From: Monilinia fructicola
Lineage: Eukaryota; Ascomycota; Leotiomycetes; Helotiales; Sclerotiniaceae
Assembly: GCA_008692225.1 (NCBI GenBank)
Contig: VICG01000008.1
Location: forward strand, 248,001-312,000
Direction of reading: 5' to 3'
Length of the DNA stretch: 64,000 nt
Position 1 is the first letter of the stretch. Every line of letters starts with the position of its first letter. The position numbers and the translations under genes are program-made. The notes below the pieces were generated by a model, which saw nothing but the letters and a program-made list of their open reading frames with translations, did not search any database and had not been told where the DNA came from. Shown here in pieces: positions 1-11,458 of the stretch.

Positions 1-1210
1 ATTTTACATTTGGGGTTATGTATCTCCTGAATCTTCAGTGTCCAACTTGGATGTTCTTTCATACTGTATAATCACAGGGTATTATTGGTTGAGTGACATT
101 AACGACTTGGACTGGTTTTTTATGAGAAGATGTTAGTGAATTAATAAGTCATGTCAGGCCAAGTAAGGGGCTCGGTTGCGGAAGGAATCTCAGCCTACCA
201 TTTTCAATCCTTGATTTTGACACCAAGGTGTTCTTCAAAGGGGTCAAATTTTGTTTCCATTAGACAGTTGATGGGCTTTATTTGCCTGCCTTTTATTTTC
301 GGTGCACCCGGTCCAGCTTTTCCTTTTTCAACATCCAAATCTTCGAAAATCGGCCAATAAGATGGAAAATGTTACAAAAGAGCTGCAATACGATATCTGA
401 GCTGCTGCTACTCCAACGAAACCGGTATCTCCATTTTCTAGACCGTTAACTTTCGAGGTGCCGCATCTCACATCGAAGGATGTTCCAATCCAAAGCGAAA
501 CCTTATATTTTCCAACCATACCTGCCTACATTCAAGCTTTGAAAGGCGATTCAACTATTGATGCTTACGAGGATGCAATTCAATGCTACTTGAGGAACGC
601 ATGATTTGCGAATATCAATGATGATTCTGCTCGGAGTTTTTCGAGTTCCACACACCCAGAATCTTTCCGTCACTTCCTGGGAATATCCAATGGAAATATA
701 CCCTCTCGGAATCTGAAAATATCCTTCAAGTATGAAAATCTCGCTTTAGCTTCAATTAGCAGAGCTTAAAGTCTCACAATTGCTTAGGGATATTGATGAA
801 TACAGGCGAAGAGCGGATCTGAGAAACTACATGACATCTGGTCAAAGATACAAAAGAAGGCTGACCGAGAATTTCGAAAAACTTATAGCCTCAGCGGGAT
901 ATTTGACAATCAGAATAGAAAGATGGAGCAAAGAAACGAAGATGTTTCAGCTTTATTGTATGCTACAGATGGTAAAAAAGTATGAAGGCATTTCACTCTA
1001 CCCACAAGTGTACTTTGAGACAATCTTCCTAACGGCGAGGTCTTCTACTTGTAGGACTACCGGGCTACGCGAAATTTATATCCTATGCAATCAAATTCCC
1101 GACGAGCAAAAGAGACCACTGAAGAAGAATATCAGAGATCCGGATAAGTCCGATATCAGATATCAGATCAAAAACCAGATTAGATTTGAAGCTTGGTGCA
1201 CCATTTAGTA
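1..1210 (+). other. Possible relict coding region, unassigned
   Basis: I do not recognise a family here. On the plus strand one frame is open from about 401 to 769, interrupted by a single in-frame TGA at 602-604, and a second frame is open from 780 to 1208 (about 142 codons). The first stretch has varied, protein-like composition (for example the segment TIDAYEDAIQCYLRN just before the TGA); the second is basic. Base composition resembles coding DNA more than the following spacer. A gene decayed by one nonsense change and a frameshift is possible, as is an intron between the two stretches, or chance. The left end may continue outside the window. No start, no domain and no homologue can be named, so treat this as a hint only. 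Confidence 0.25.
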
Positions 1211-3470
1211 GGACAATTCATTAGAAGCGGATTGGCAGGAAAAGACTTCGTACTCAAGTAACCTGGAAATGGGTGGCAAAAGCTGGTATGTGGAATACGA
1301 CCCAAGCTCAGCTTGATGGGTAGACACGAGACTTTGTGGTTTAGAGGCCAGGTGAAAGACCACCTCTCTTTTTTGTAGCTTAAGGTGTCAGGGAGAGCGA
1401 AATACATACGGTGAAAGGTATCCATTCGGGCCAACAGAACTTTTGAGACAATTATCTTGATAGTTCCATGATATACAACCATCGTTGTGAAGGTTTAAGC
1501 ATTCGTATTGATGATCTCTCGGATGCTCTGGCACAATCACATATCTAATCCACTATTTAGATTGCAGATAAAGAATTCTTCAACGTAAGAGCTCGCTGAA
1601 GTTCTGCATGGCATATTAGTAACAGTAGAAAGACTGCACTTAGATGAGTAGGTGTAGTGAGCTTGTGATCAAACATACATATACCTTAGGCTCGGCACAT
1701 AGGAAAACTTGGTGCAATTTAGTATCTTCACCCTGCCAGCCTATCACGTCTTCTTCAGGTTGCACATGTCATTGATTGAAGCACTGCGATCCCACAGCCC
1801 GTCTGGTTGCCTTCAGATGCCAGTTATCTCAAGGGAGGGATTTCCTAGGCTAGGGTATGTTAACTGATCTGTGATGATCATTCCGCAAATGGTAGAGAAC
1901 TCTACAAGTCTGCGGGTTCTGTGATGTAATCCTTGTGAGCTTGGTGCATAGGGGAATAGGCCTGCTCACCGAGCTGTGAGTAAGCGCCTGCGATGAAACC
2001 ATGATTTGTGTACCTTATCGGCACTAGGTGTGATCTATTTATTCCATATGAGCAGTGAGCCAATGACCAATCTGTATTCCATATCCCCATGCCAACTATC
2101 TAGGCAACTTGTGATAGCAAACCATTGGTATTGAACACGATACTCAATGATGCACGCAGACCCGAAATGCATCCCATGCACCATTTCCCTAATCCGCACA
2201 GGTTCGATTTCCACTTCAATTTCTACGAACCATCCGAGCCTTACGATTCAGTCCTATGAGGTCTTTGGTGTTGATACAAATGTCGAGTTAGCACAATAAT
2301 AAATATAGAGAGATGAATCAGTATATGTGTGTGTGTGGCAGGATCGGTAATGGGAACATAACAACTGAAATTAAGAGATCAATAAATAATACAGCTAGTA
2401 TAGTATACCGATGAAGTAATGCCAATTATTTGCTATTAATGGTTGCCACCGTGATAAAACACATTAATCTCAATTGATTTGTATAGCGATCACAGAGAAA
2501 TACCTTTTAAGTACACTCATTTAATAATTCTGAGGGGAAACAATTTTAAACATCAAAAGCTGTCCAGGCTTTCAAAAAATTAAGATACCCCTTCGGCTAT
2601 TTCAGTGAGAAAATCAATTGTAAAAGGGGAAGTTCATGGGACATCACTTTATCACATTTGGCACATCAAAGGATTTAGAAATTTCTTTATTGTTATTGAT
2701 ATGATGTAGAGAAATAAAATACTTGATAAAGAGATTGATGATATGTAGGTGGAAAAGCAGAGTTCCCTATTCCTTCAAATTTTGCTTCATGAAGGAGGGA
2801 CTTCGAAGTCGGAAACACTGGAACACTCTGATTTGACAAAGTAGGTCTCCCCGACTTCAATATCACACCAGCGATACCTAGCTAATCGCTTTTTAATCTT
2901 GTCCTTTTGATCTGAACTGATAAGACTTAGAGAACCCCACAATGTGAGTAGGTCTTACCGACCTCAAGACCATGACTGGGGCGACGAAAAATTCGTGACT
3001 GGGGCGGCGAAAAAAAGGTTTCCCTGAAAACAGCAACGGACGATCAGCGAATAAAACAATACCAGGTAATACTGATACTGACCGGCCATTGGGCCTTATG
3101 GCTCGTCGAGGAGGTGTGTCTATAGATGTATCGCTGATGACAGTTAGAAGTTTCTGTCACCAGCGATACATCTAATTGAGGATGGCGCGGGGTGTGTTGT
3201 CGGGTGGTAGATCTGTCGTACAGAACTGTGTAGAACTCAATAATTAGTAAGACAATGGAAGAATGTATGATATAGATGAGGATGAGGAAGGAGAAGGTAC
3301 CTTGGAGGGGGAGGGTCCAAATTTTGTAGGATTTGAGGAGAGAATTTGAGGATTTTGTATTGTTTTGGAGATGGTCTAAGATTGTGGTAGACTGGAAATC
3401 ATGATCTATTTAAGCAAAGAGGAAAGAAACAAGCGAGCTTCGAACTAAGGGCAAGACCTATCCTTCAAGT
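1211..3470. other. Intergenic, no gene seen
   Basis: No frame shows recognisable protein motifs. AT content rises between about 2280 and 2760. The block 2840-3180 is unusual: the short word CAGCGATAC occurs three times (2869 forward, 3129-3137 reverse, 3161 forward), two similar phrases of the type GTAGGTCT..CCGAC lie at 2841 and 2949, and a ~24-bp phrase containing GACTGGGGCG is repeated in tandem at about 2974-3013. These look like remains of a small repeated element ending in the hairpin listed separately. Confidence 0.4.
3123..3174. repeat. Near-perfect inverted repeat (hairpin)
   Basis: Arms 3123-3143 and 3154-3174 are complementary over 21 bases with one mismatch, around a 10-base loop. 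There is no T-run after it and no gene ends next to it, so a terminator is unlikely. It may be the end of a small inverted-repeat element. Confidence 0.7.
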
Positions 3471-6400
3471 CTAGGCCGCATTCGGCTTGTGGTACCGTGG
3501 CTTGGTCCAATTTCCTTTCGGAACCCTTGTATCAGAGCTCAAAGATTAGATGTGAATGACTTTCGCTTTAAATCAGGTCTCACTCCGCGTGATCACTTCC
3601 ATCAAACTTCAAAGTCTCGTGAGGAATCCTCAATCCCGAGGTCTACCATGCTTCTCTTAAGTGGCTTCCCTTGCTTTGATGTTAATCCATTGAAACCCCT
3701 CGTAGCCATATACATCTCTGCCAATTAGATTAAAACAGATAAGAGCATTGAGATGCATTGATATTCACTAAGCAATCGCTCCTCCTGTTCCTGTTCAAGC
3801 TACTCTTAGATATCATTCAGCTTTCAAACAAGAGTCTAGGGCTACTAGTCACTTTCCAGTGGTCATGGACATTCTTGCAGCATAGTAAAGGGTATGTCAC
3901 TAGCATGTTCGCTTTCTAAGCCACTAACTACCAGGCCAGATCACTGCATATACTTTGTGAAGATAATCTTCTATTTCACGAGTGCTCGATCTATACTTGA
4001 AAGTCTGTATCTTCACCTCTAGCAGAATCATGTTCTGATCTACTGTATTTGTAGATCGATACACATACTACTTGCTAGCCATACCTCTCTTAACTAACCA
4101 CAACAGATTCTGAAAGAGGATATTCTGCTCTCGGTAGATTTTCAAGTTATCAAATTCTTTTTGGCCATGCTAACTTGATCTTTGATCATTCGAACAGGGC
4201 CGGCCTAATGAGCAGAAAAGAAAAATAGACCTTTGTCAATAGTTGGTCTATTGGTCCGCATAAACAATTGAGTGAGTCAACACAGATTTCATATCCCACT
4301 ATCTTCTATGATTCGTTTTCATGTTTTCTAGCTGGCCTAATACGGCAGATTCTCAGGAATCTTTCGATCGCCAAGAAACTAGCCTCGCTGCGATGCTGCC
4401 AGCAGACCTATACAACAGATAACTACTACAAATTACCCACTTGACAACATTTTCGGCCTGCATAAGTCTACCGTCGAAGAGCTCTCCCAGTCTGGGATTT
4501 CTACCTAGCAGCAGCCACGATACGAACAGTCTTCCCACTCTACTGCTCATGATATGCCGGGTGGACACCAAGTTGATTTCTTCATACGCTCTCGAGCAGT
4601 GAGCCACAAGGGACGCTTCCATAGCGAACCTAAAAATGTCACAGCATCTTCCCCTCAGGCCTCCAGCCGACAACATCTTCTTACTTTTTCCAACACTGCC
4701 GCAAATACCCCAGCCCAATCCTCCCCCCAGGACAAACGCCCAGCAAAAACACCCACACGCACACCAACCCATGTTCCGCTTCCAAGCACCCACAACACTC
4801 ACAGCGCCCATTAATCACCACCCCAGCAAAAAACCACCTCACCAACCCTTCATCTATCACTACAATCTCACACTCCCTCCATCTCCTATACACAGCAGCA
4901 ACTTAACCAAGCCATCCCATCTGTATCTACATCTACCTAGATAACAGCATTAGCACCAGCATCAACTTCCAGTCCAATCTCAAACCACCAACCCCCAAAT
5001 TTCCACCCAGCCAGACCCCCACAATCATACCGGTATCCTCGAGGTTTATCACAGGTATAAAGAGGAAGACCCCCGGTTCTGGTCACCGGTTTGATCCATT
5101 GTGTTATCAATAACATCCGTAATTTTGAAGCATCCAGGGGTTTGGTGGATGATGAGCAGTCTTGAGGCTTGGAGTATGTGGCAATGCTGGCTGACATGTC
5201 AATCTCGCCTCCGCAACTGGCCCACTGCCAATCTATACCTAGCACAATTAGCCACGCCAGCTTAACAGACAACCCTAATACAGAATATATCTCTCAAGCC
5301 TCAAACCCGCTGGTGCTCATATTAGTGTAAATTATATAGCACACGCCAAGTCAATGCTCACATCACCCCATATCACATCACTCATCAGTTACGCATTACA
5401 TCACATCCGACATCCACACACATCCAGAATATTGCAGACAAATCCATTAATGTCAAATCGGCGACTTCGCCCGTCTGACCTAGGTATCTATCTATCTGTC
5501 TATTCCCCTCAGAGTCAAGAAAGTAGCCATTAAAACTCACTTGACTCACTGACGAATAACCATCTTTTGAATCACTTGATTCCCATCTCTTCCTCCACCA
5601 TCTCATATACCCAAGCAACCCCGGGCATGCCTTCTGCATATATCCTCTTATGATGATGATGGTCAAAAGCTCACCGCTAAGACAAAGGACCCAAACCGGT
5701 CGATCATTGTCAAAGCTTTACATGTTTATAAACTCCTCCTTCCTGCCTCCCCCATCCGACCATTCCGTCCGTTCATTGCTTCCGGGATTCATCCATTCCC
5801 AGTACCTATCAATCCAACCACCCATCCACCCGCTCCCAATACAAGATTTTTTGGTGAAGGCAATTGATCAATCTCCCAACCACGTGATATCTCTTCTCAT
5901 CATCCATCCCATCATCAATATCATCATCCGTGAGAAACCTTAAGAAAATCGAAAACCCGGCATGCATTCTTCGCAGAAAAAGCTCAACTGAAACGTGGTG
6001 GTGTAAGGGTATTGGCGCGAGATGGGGGGGGGGGGGTCAAAATTGTTGTGGGGGTTAAGGGGATCTATTTGTACAAAGTAAGGTGTAGATGGTGCTATGG
6101 TGCTGTTGGTGCTTAAAAATAATTGGAACTGGGGAATCGAAGGTTTCTCCTGCCATATCGAGTGATATGACTATTCCGTGGTCGGTACAGGCGAGTGTAA
6201 GTGTAGGAGAGAGACCTTTCGATTATGAATAGACGAACGAATGGACAGACAGGTGCTGTGTATTCGACGATGTCAAAAGAAGGGTGGTGGAACAAACAAA
6301 TTAACGTAGGTCGAGGACAATACCCCTCTGTAAGGACCAGTCGCTGTAAGAAAAAATAAGAGAAATCGCAAGGAAAAAATAACATCGGCATTCGTTGAGC

Positions 6401-6481
6401 TCTATCGGTATTTCATGCGCCGGCCCTCAGAACGGACATTAAAAGGTGTAAAGGACGCGTTTGATCGTCAAGGTGGCCCGA
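3471..6481. other. Intergenic, no convincing gene
   Basis: Several frames of 60-150 codons are open on both strands, but none has recognisable motifs and those near 4350-4960 overlap each other on opposite strands. That segment is strongly C-rich on the plus strand, which explains the long open frames. A G-run of about ten bases lies near 6026. The last few hundred bases, about 6100-6481, should hold the 3' UTR of the importin gene on the minus strand. Confidence 0.4.
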
Positions 6482-9400
6482 TCAAGTTTGAATAGTTCCT
6501 GTAACGCCACCAGTTTGACGCTTGACTTGCTCACGAGCCCAGCGTGCAGTATCGATGGTTCTGCTTTGGAATTCTCTATTCGACTTGGTCTCCTTAATCA
6601 TCGACATGAGCCATTCAGCGCGGTAGAACGAAGAATACTCGCCGCTAGGGAAGGAATCGGCAAGATCACTAAGCCGGTTAGGTTAGTACACGCAAGGGAT
6701 AACAACATTACAGTCAGGAGTGCATACCCAATGACACCCATAGCTGATCTCATAAGAGCATCACTTCGGTGTTGATCGATCCAGATGGTGTTAAGAAGGG
6801 CAAAGATTGATTCAACATAAGGACGTAGCAGATCATCTGTATTTGTATTAGTAAAACAGATCCACAGCATTGATGCGGTGACGTACTCTTGTTGTCCATC
6901 TTCATGGCACCGATGATACCACCCCAAGCATCCATGATACCTTCTCTCAAAGAGATGACATAATCGAACATCTCATAGGATCCATCAGGGCTAGCTTGGA
7001 CACCAGCGGCCTGTTGAAGAACCTGAGCAACGACAGACAAGTATGTCTCGAAGTGGCCACCAATAGCACCTGCGATATCTCCAAAACACTGAAGAATGGC
7101 AGGCTTGAATTGGTTGGCAAGTGCGGTACTCTGTAGACGTGTTAGATTTGAAAATGGTTTAGGGGAAGGTGGACGGTCGAGGCATTCAGGCACTCTCCAA
7201 TCCACAAAGATAAATATTTTTCCAAGACATACCCTCAAATTGTTCAATAGATAGTTCATAAATGCGTCACAATATGGTTGACATGGTGGACCCATTGAGC
7301 GGGTGATGTCGCTGACGAGACCAATGGCCATAGAGCACAAACTGGGCTCTTCCTGGTTACCCAGAGCATTATAAAGGAAAGGAGCAAAGGCCTCCATGTA
7401 GTTTGCGAAATCTTCCTCGAGAGCATTAGCCAAACTGCTGACAGTGGCAAAAACGGCATCAGGAACACTTGATTTTGGTCCAGAAGCACTGAGGATTTGA
7501 AGCAGAACAGTCATGATCCTGTCCGCTTGAGGAGTAACCTCCTTCTCGAGTCGTGAAATGATGGCTAACAAGACAGTGCATAAGCTGACTTGCATCTCCT
7601 CAAAGGTGATCTTGTCCTCGACACTGACAACTTGAGATTGCAGAGGAAGGGTGTTCTCTAATCTCTTGATGATAATATCTGAGAGTTGACCGACGGATGT
7701 AAGACTATCATTGGCAGCATTCATGACGAAAGTGTTAAGCACTTCATACGCAGCAGTCCTCAACGCATTATCGGCATCAGGTCTTTCGGTAACCTGAAGA
7801 AGTCTCGAGATGCTTTCGTTAAAGTGAGGTGAGATGGGGTTTTCTTGGCAGCCAATATCACCCGAGAAGCGCTCGGCAAGGTTCATCAAAGCCCAGCAGC
7901 ATGAGCCTGCCATCTTAGGACTGCTAATCAGACCTTCGAACAAGGATGCGATCAACTTTGGCAAGTGGTTGACTGGATCGATCGCCTCTGAGCAAGCTTC
8001 AGTGATACGACCAAGAGCATAGGCAGCGGAGTCCTTGACGTGAATGGATTTATCATCCATCATGCTAATGATCACGGGCAGAGCTTGCTTAACGATTGGC
8101 TCGAGGGTCTTCTCGTCTGGACCTTCCATGATGGCACCAAAAGCGGAGACAGCTGCATCACGATCATGCCAGTCATCTCCTCGAAGTTTTTGTTCAACGA
8201 AAGCCAAAACAGGCTGGATGACCAATGAACCAACTGCTTGTGCATATAATTGTAAACATTGGTATGCGGCACGGGAGATGTTATATTCATCATCAGCGGC
8301 ATCCTCATCCTGCTTGCACAAAAGGTGCAAAAGAACAGGCACAACTTCATTAGTTGCAACCTTGCTGAAGTTGTAGAATGGTCGCATCAAGGAAACATCT
8401 TCAACCTATGAACGTCGTTAGCAAGATTCCTTCCTTGGTGGGTTCCAGGGTATTAAGAAAAAATCTTCTTACCTGGGCATTGTCATCTTCGATCGCAACC
8501 TCCTCTTCGCAAACGGTACTCCAGAATTCAACCGCAAGCTTGGCCACATCTTCCTCTTCGCTCTTCATTCCCATGATGGTGAGTCCGAAAAGGGCCTTCT
8601 CCATGTAGAAGCGCATCAAGTCATAATACAACGACATGATTCTGTTGAGACACCCAAAAGCACCCTGTTGTATCCTAGAATCGCCAGCTTGGGTGGCCTC
8701 GCAGATAACCTGCATAATATAGTTTCGTTCGCCTTCATTCTTGAAGTTGCTGTCCACAAACTCTAATGAGTTACCCAGAGCATCAATAGCTGCTAGTCGT
8801 ACCTCCAAGTTAGGTTCTTCCTTTCGGGCACCCTGGACAACGGCGGTTAAGAGATAGCATTAGAGTGTTGTACGAGACTCTGTCTCAGTTCAGCATCTTG
8901 AGTTTCGCAAATGAATCCGAGAGTAGTCAAAGAAGCCTGTTTGAGATGATCGGTACCCTCTCCCACATTTCGCACCAAAGCGGGCATAAGTTCTGGCCAT
9001 TGATCCCTAGGTAGTTCGATGGCTGCTATCGAGGATATAACTTGCGCAGCGGTTTGACCGGCTTGGTTATTGTTTGAGGATAAAGCTTGAAGGGTCAAAT
9101 CCTTCACACGCTTCCTCGTATCCGGATCGACCTGTAACCATTTATCTTGTAATTCGCGTTGTAGAGCATATTCGCGGGCTGTGAAAGCGTTCTTGAGGGC
9201 AATACCAGCAGCAGCCCGAACGGGACCTTGTGCCTCCTCGTTTGCTAACTGTTCCACAAGGGTGACGAGATATCCTGACTAGATTGAAGGGAGCGAAAAA
9301 GTCAGTAAAAGGAAGATCATGGAAGCTCATCGATGGTGCGGTCAAGGCTGTGTGGGGGAACTCACAAAGTTGGCTTCAGCAGCTTGAGTGAGCTGTTGCT

Positions 9401-9549
9401 CAGCAGCAGAACGAGTAGCATTGTCTAGATGATGATATTAATATAATAAGATCCCAAGGTCTGGATCACCTTTGAGACAACGTTTGGTGATTGGAGGGGA
9501 AGTACTAACCTGCTGCCAAGGAATTGAGCAAGACAGAACCAACGTCCAT
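6482..9549 (-). CDS. KAP95: Importin subunit beta-1 (karyopherin beta, KAP95)
   Basis: Nuclear import receptor: it binds importin alpha with NLS cargo, docks at the pore and is released by RanGTP. I read seven exons: 9549-9510, 9424-9366, 9278-8473, 8405-7233, 7130-6887, 6836-6728 and 6668-6482, all with GT-AG introns. The product would be about 871 residues, normal for the family (yeast Kap95 is 861). It begins MDVGSVLLNSLAADNATRSA and ends near TARWAREQVKRQTGGV, the family C-terminus. HEAT repeats run throughout; GERNYIMQVICEATQA and EFWSTVCEEE are family hallmarks. One defect: near 8851-8854 two extra bases separate ...HSNAI from LTAVVQGARKEE, which are adjacent in homologues, so exon 3 is frameshifted as given. 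A 41-nt GT-AG intron over this spot would restore the frame but delete about 14 conserved residues, so an indel (sequence error or mutation) is likelier. Identity is near certain. Confidence 0.95.
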
Positions 9550-10368
9550 CTTTACAAATTTCCCAAGACTTTTAAAGGTATTTTTGTAGATATTTGTATT
9601 ATTGCACAAGGTTTGTTCCTGTCTCTTGACAATATAATCAGTCCCTTGATGTTTTGATGAGGTGGTTGAGAATCTTCGACTGGGGGAGGAAGAGGAGGAA
9701 GGGGGGGGGGATTTGCTGATCGCAGATGGAATTTTGCGGTTGTTGAAGAAAGTGAGGATTGACTTGTGAGTTACCTTGGTGGTGGTGGTGGTGGCTTGCA
9801 GTGGCAGTGATGGTGGTGGTGGTGGTGGTAGCAGTATGTATGGTGATGTTGGTAGTAGTATGTGTGATATGTATGGTATGTATTGACAAACCAGGTCGAT
9901 TCCTTTTTGCTACTTATTGCTTTGCTCTGCTTTGCTTTGCTTTGCTAGGTTACCAAACCAGACCAGACCAGACCGGACCAAACGAAACCAAACCGAACAG
10001 AGGTAGAGGTAGAGAGGTCTCTTTTGAAAGAGGAAAAGATTATTATTTTGGAGAAGATCTTGATGTCTTCCTTTTGATCTTGGGAAAGAATTATTGGAAG
10101 TAAATGAATGTAAAGAATCAACAAGTTCTTGTAGTTAATAGTGAGAAATTTTTATATCTCAGGTTTGTTTAGGATTTGATGTTCAAAGTCAACAATCTAA
10201 AATTTCCTTCTTGATCAATAATGGAGCGGTGTCTCCCCCACTATGGGTGAGATCTTATTGGTTCGGTTAGTTCCATAATCAGTCATACACGTGATATTAG
10301 TCAAAATCTCACATGGAAATCTCCGGGTTGTAATGTTTACAGAGTGTGTTTATGTCTATGTTTATATA

Positions 10369-10404
<36 letters not shown>

Positions 10405-11458
10405 CAGATGTGGGTGCAGATGTGGGGTAAAAGACCATTAATAGACTTTTTTTTTTCATTATTCTTTCAATGCACAAGTAAAAATCAAACACAAACAAAA
10501 TATAGAAATACCAAGAGATATAAAATATACCTACCATACATACATACACACATACATACATACATACATGACTTAGGTACCCTTATTACTTTGGCTTAGC
10601 TTGGCTTAGCTTACCCTTACCCTTACATACCCAAGTACTATTGAATAAGGTGCCTAGGTAGCTGGAGGTATATACTAGGTATACAGACATATATATATAT
10701 ATATATTTATATATATTATTAATATATTTTATATTTATATATTTATATATTATATATTTATATATTTATATATTTATATATTTATATATTTTATATATTA
10801 TATATTTATATATTTATATATTTATATATTTATTATATATATATTTATATATTTATATATATATATTTATATATTTATATATTTATATATTTATATATTT
10901 ATATATTTATATATTTATATATTTATATATTTATATATTTATATATTTATATATTTATATATTTATATATTTATATATTTATATATTTATAAATATATAT
11001 ACTACTATAAAAAGTACTATCGGAGTACTAAGTATATGAATAGAGTATATATACAATAAGTACAGACCAAGTATATATAGTATAGACCAAGTATACAAGT
11101 ATATAGCATATATGTGTGTATAATAACAAAAAGGAATTCACTCAATCAGATGATACCTTTAGATACCGATCTATTTTCAACTAGGTATCTTATTAATCGT
11201 CATTATTCAATCATTCATCATCTCATGAATCCTTTTTATATAATTTCTTATCATTTCAATCAAATGAACTTTTTATTCGCTTTTCCAAACGATAATGTAA
11301 CCCCTCCATTGATGCCACAATCAAACCCCATCCCAAAGCAGATGCGCTAAAAGCTAGGTACCCCTCTTCTCTTTTTACAGTGAAAGCAGTCTCAGAAGAG
11401 GGGGCGAGAGGCTGGCGGGGAGGGAAAGCAAGGACGGCAAAAGAAACCAAAAAATCAT
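9550..11458. other. Spacer between LEU4 and importin genes, rich in simple repeats
   Basis: This holds the importin promoter and 5' UTR at the left and the region downstream of LEU4 at the right. It contains a GGT-rich tract (about 9775-9830), TTTGC repeats (about 9918-9945), a TG tract near 10365-10400, a GCTTAGCTTG repeat near 10592-10613 and a long TATATATTTA array. No recognisable gene. Confidence 0.5.
10688..11003. repeat. AT-only satellite, TATATATTTA-type units
   Basis: About 315 bp made almost only of A and T, dominated by a 10-bp TATATATTTA-like unit in many tandem copies (clearest at 10860-10990). Likely variable in length between strains. Confidence 0.9.

Noticed and set aside
4353..4944. 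Overlapping frames of 86-152 codons on both strands
   Set aside because: The plus strand is C-rich and stop-poor; the Cys/Gly-rich minus frame and the Pro/Thr-rich plus frames have no recognisable domain.
9638..9889. Thr/His-rich frame upstream of the importin gene
   Set aside because: Translation of a GGT/CCA simple repeat, overlapped by a Val/Trp-rich frame on the other strand.
10611..10626. TTACCCTTACCCTTAC, telomere-like hexamers
   Set aside because: The unit is TTACCC (GGGTAA), not the fungal telomere TTAGGG/CCCTAA, and it occurs only two to three times in an internal spacer.
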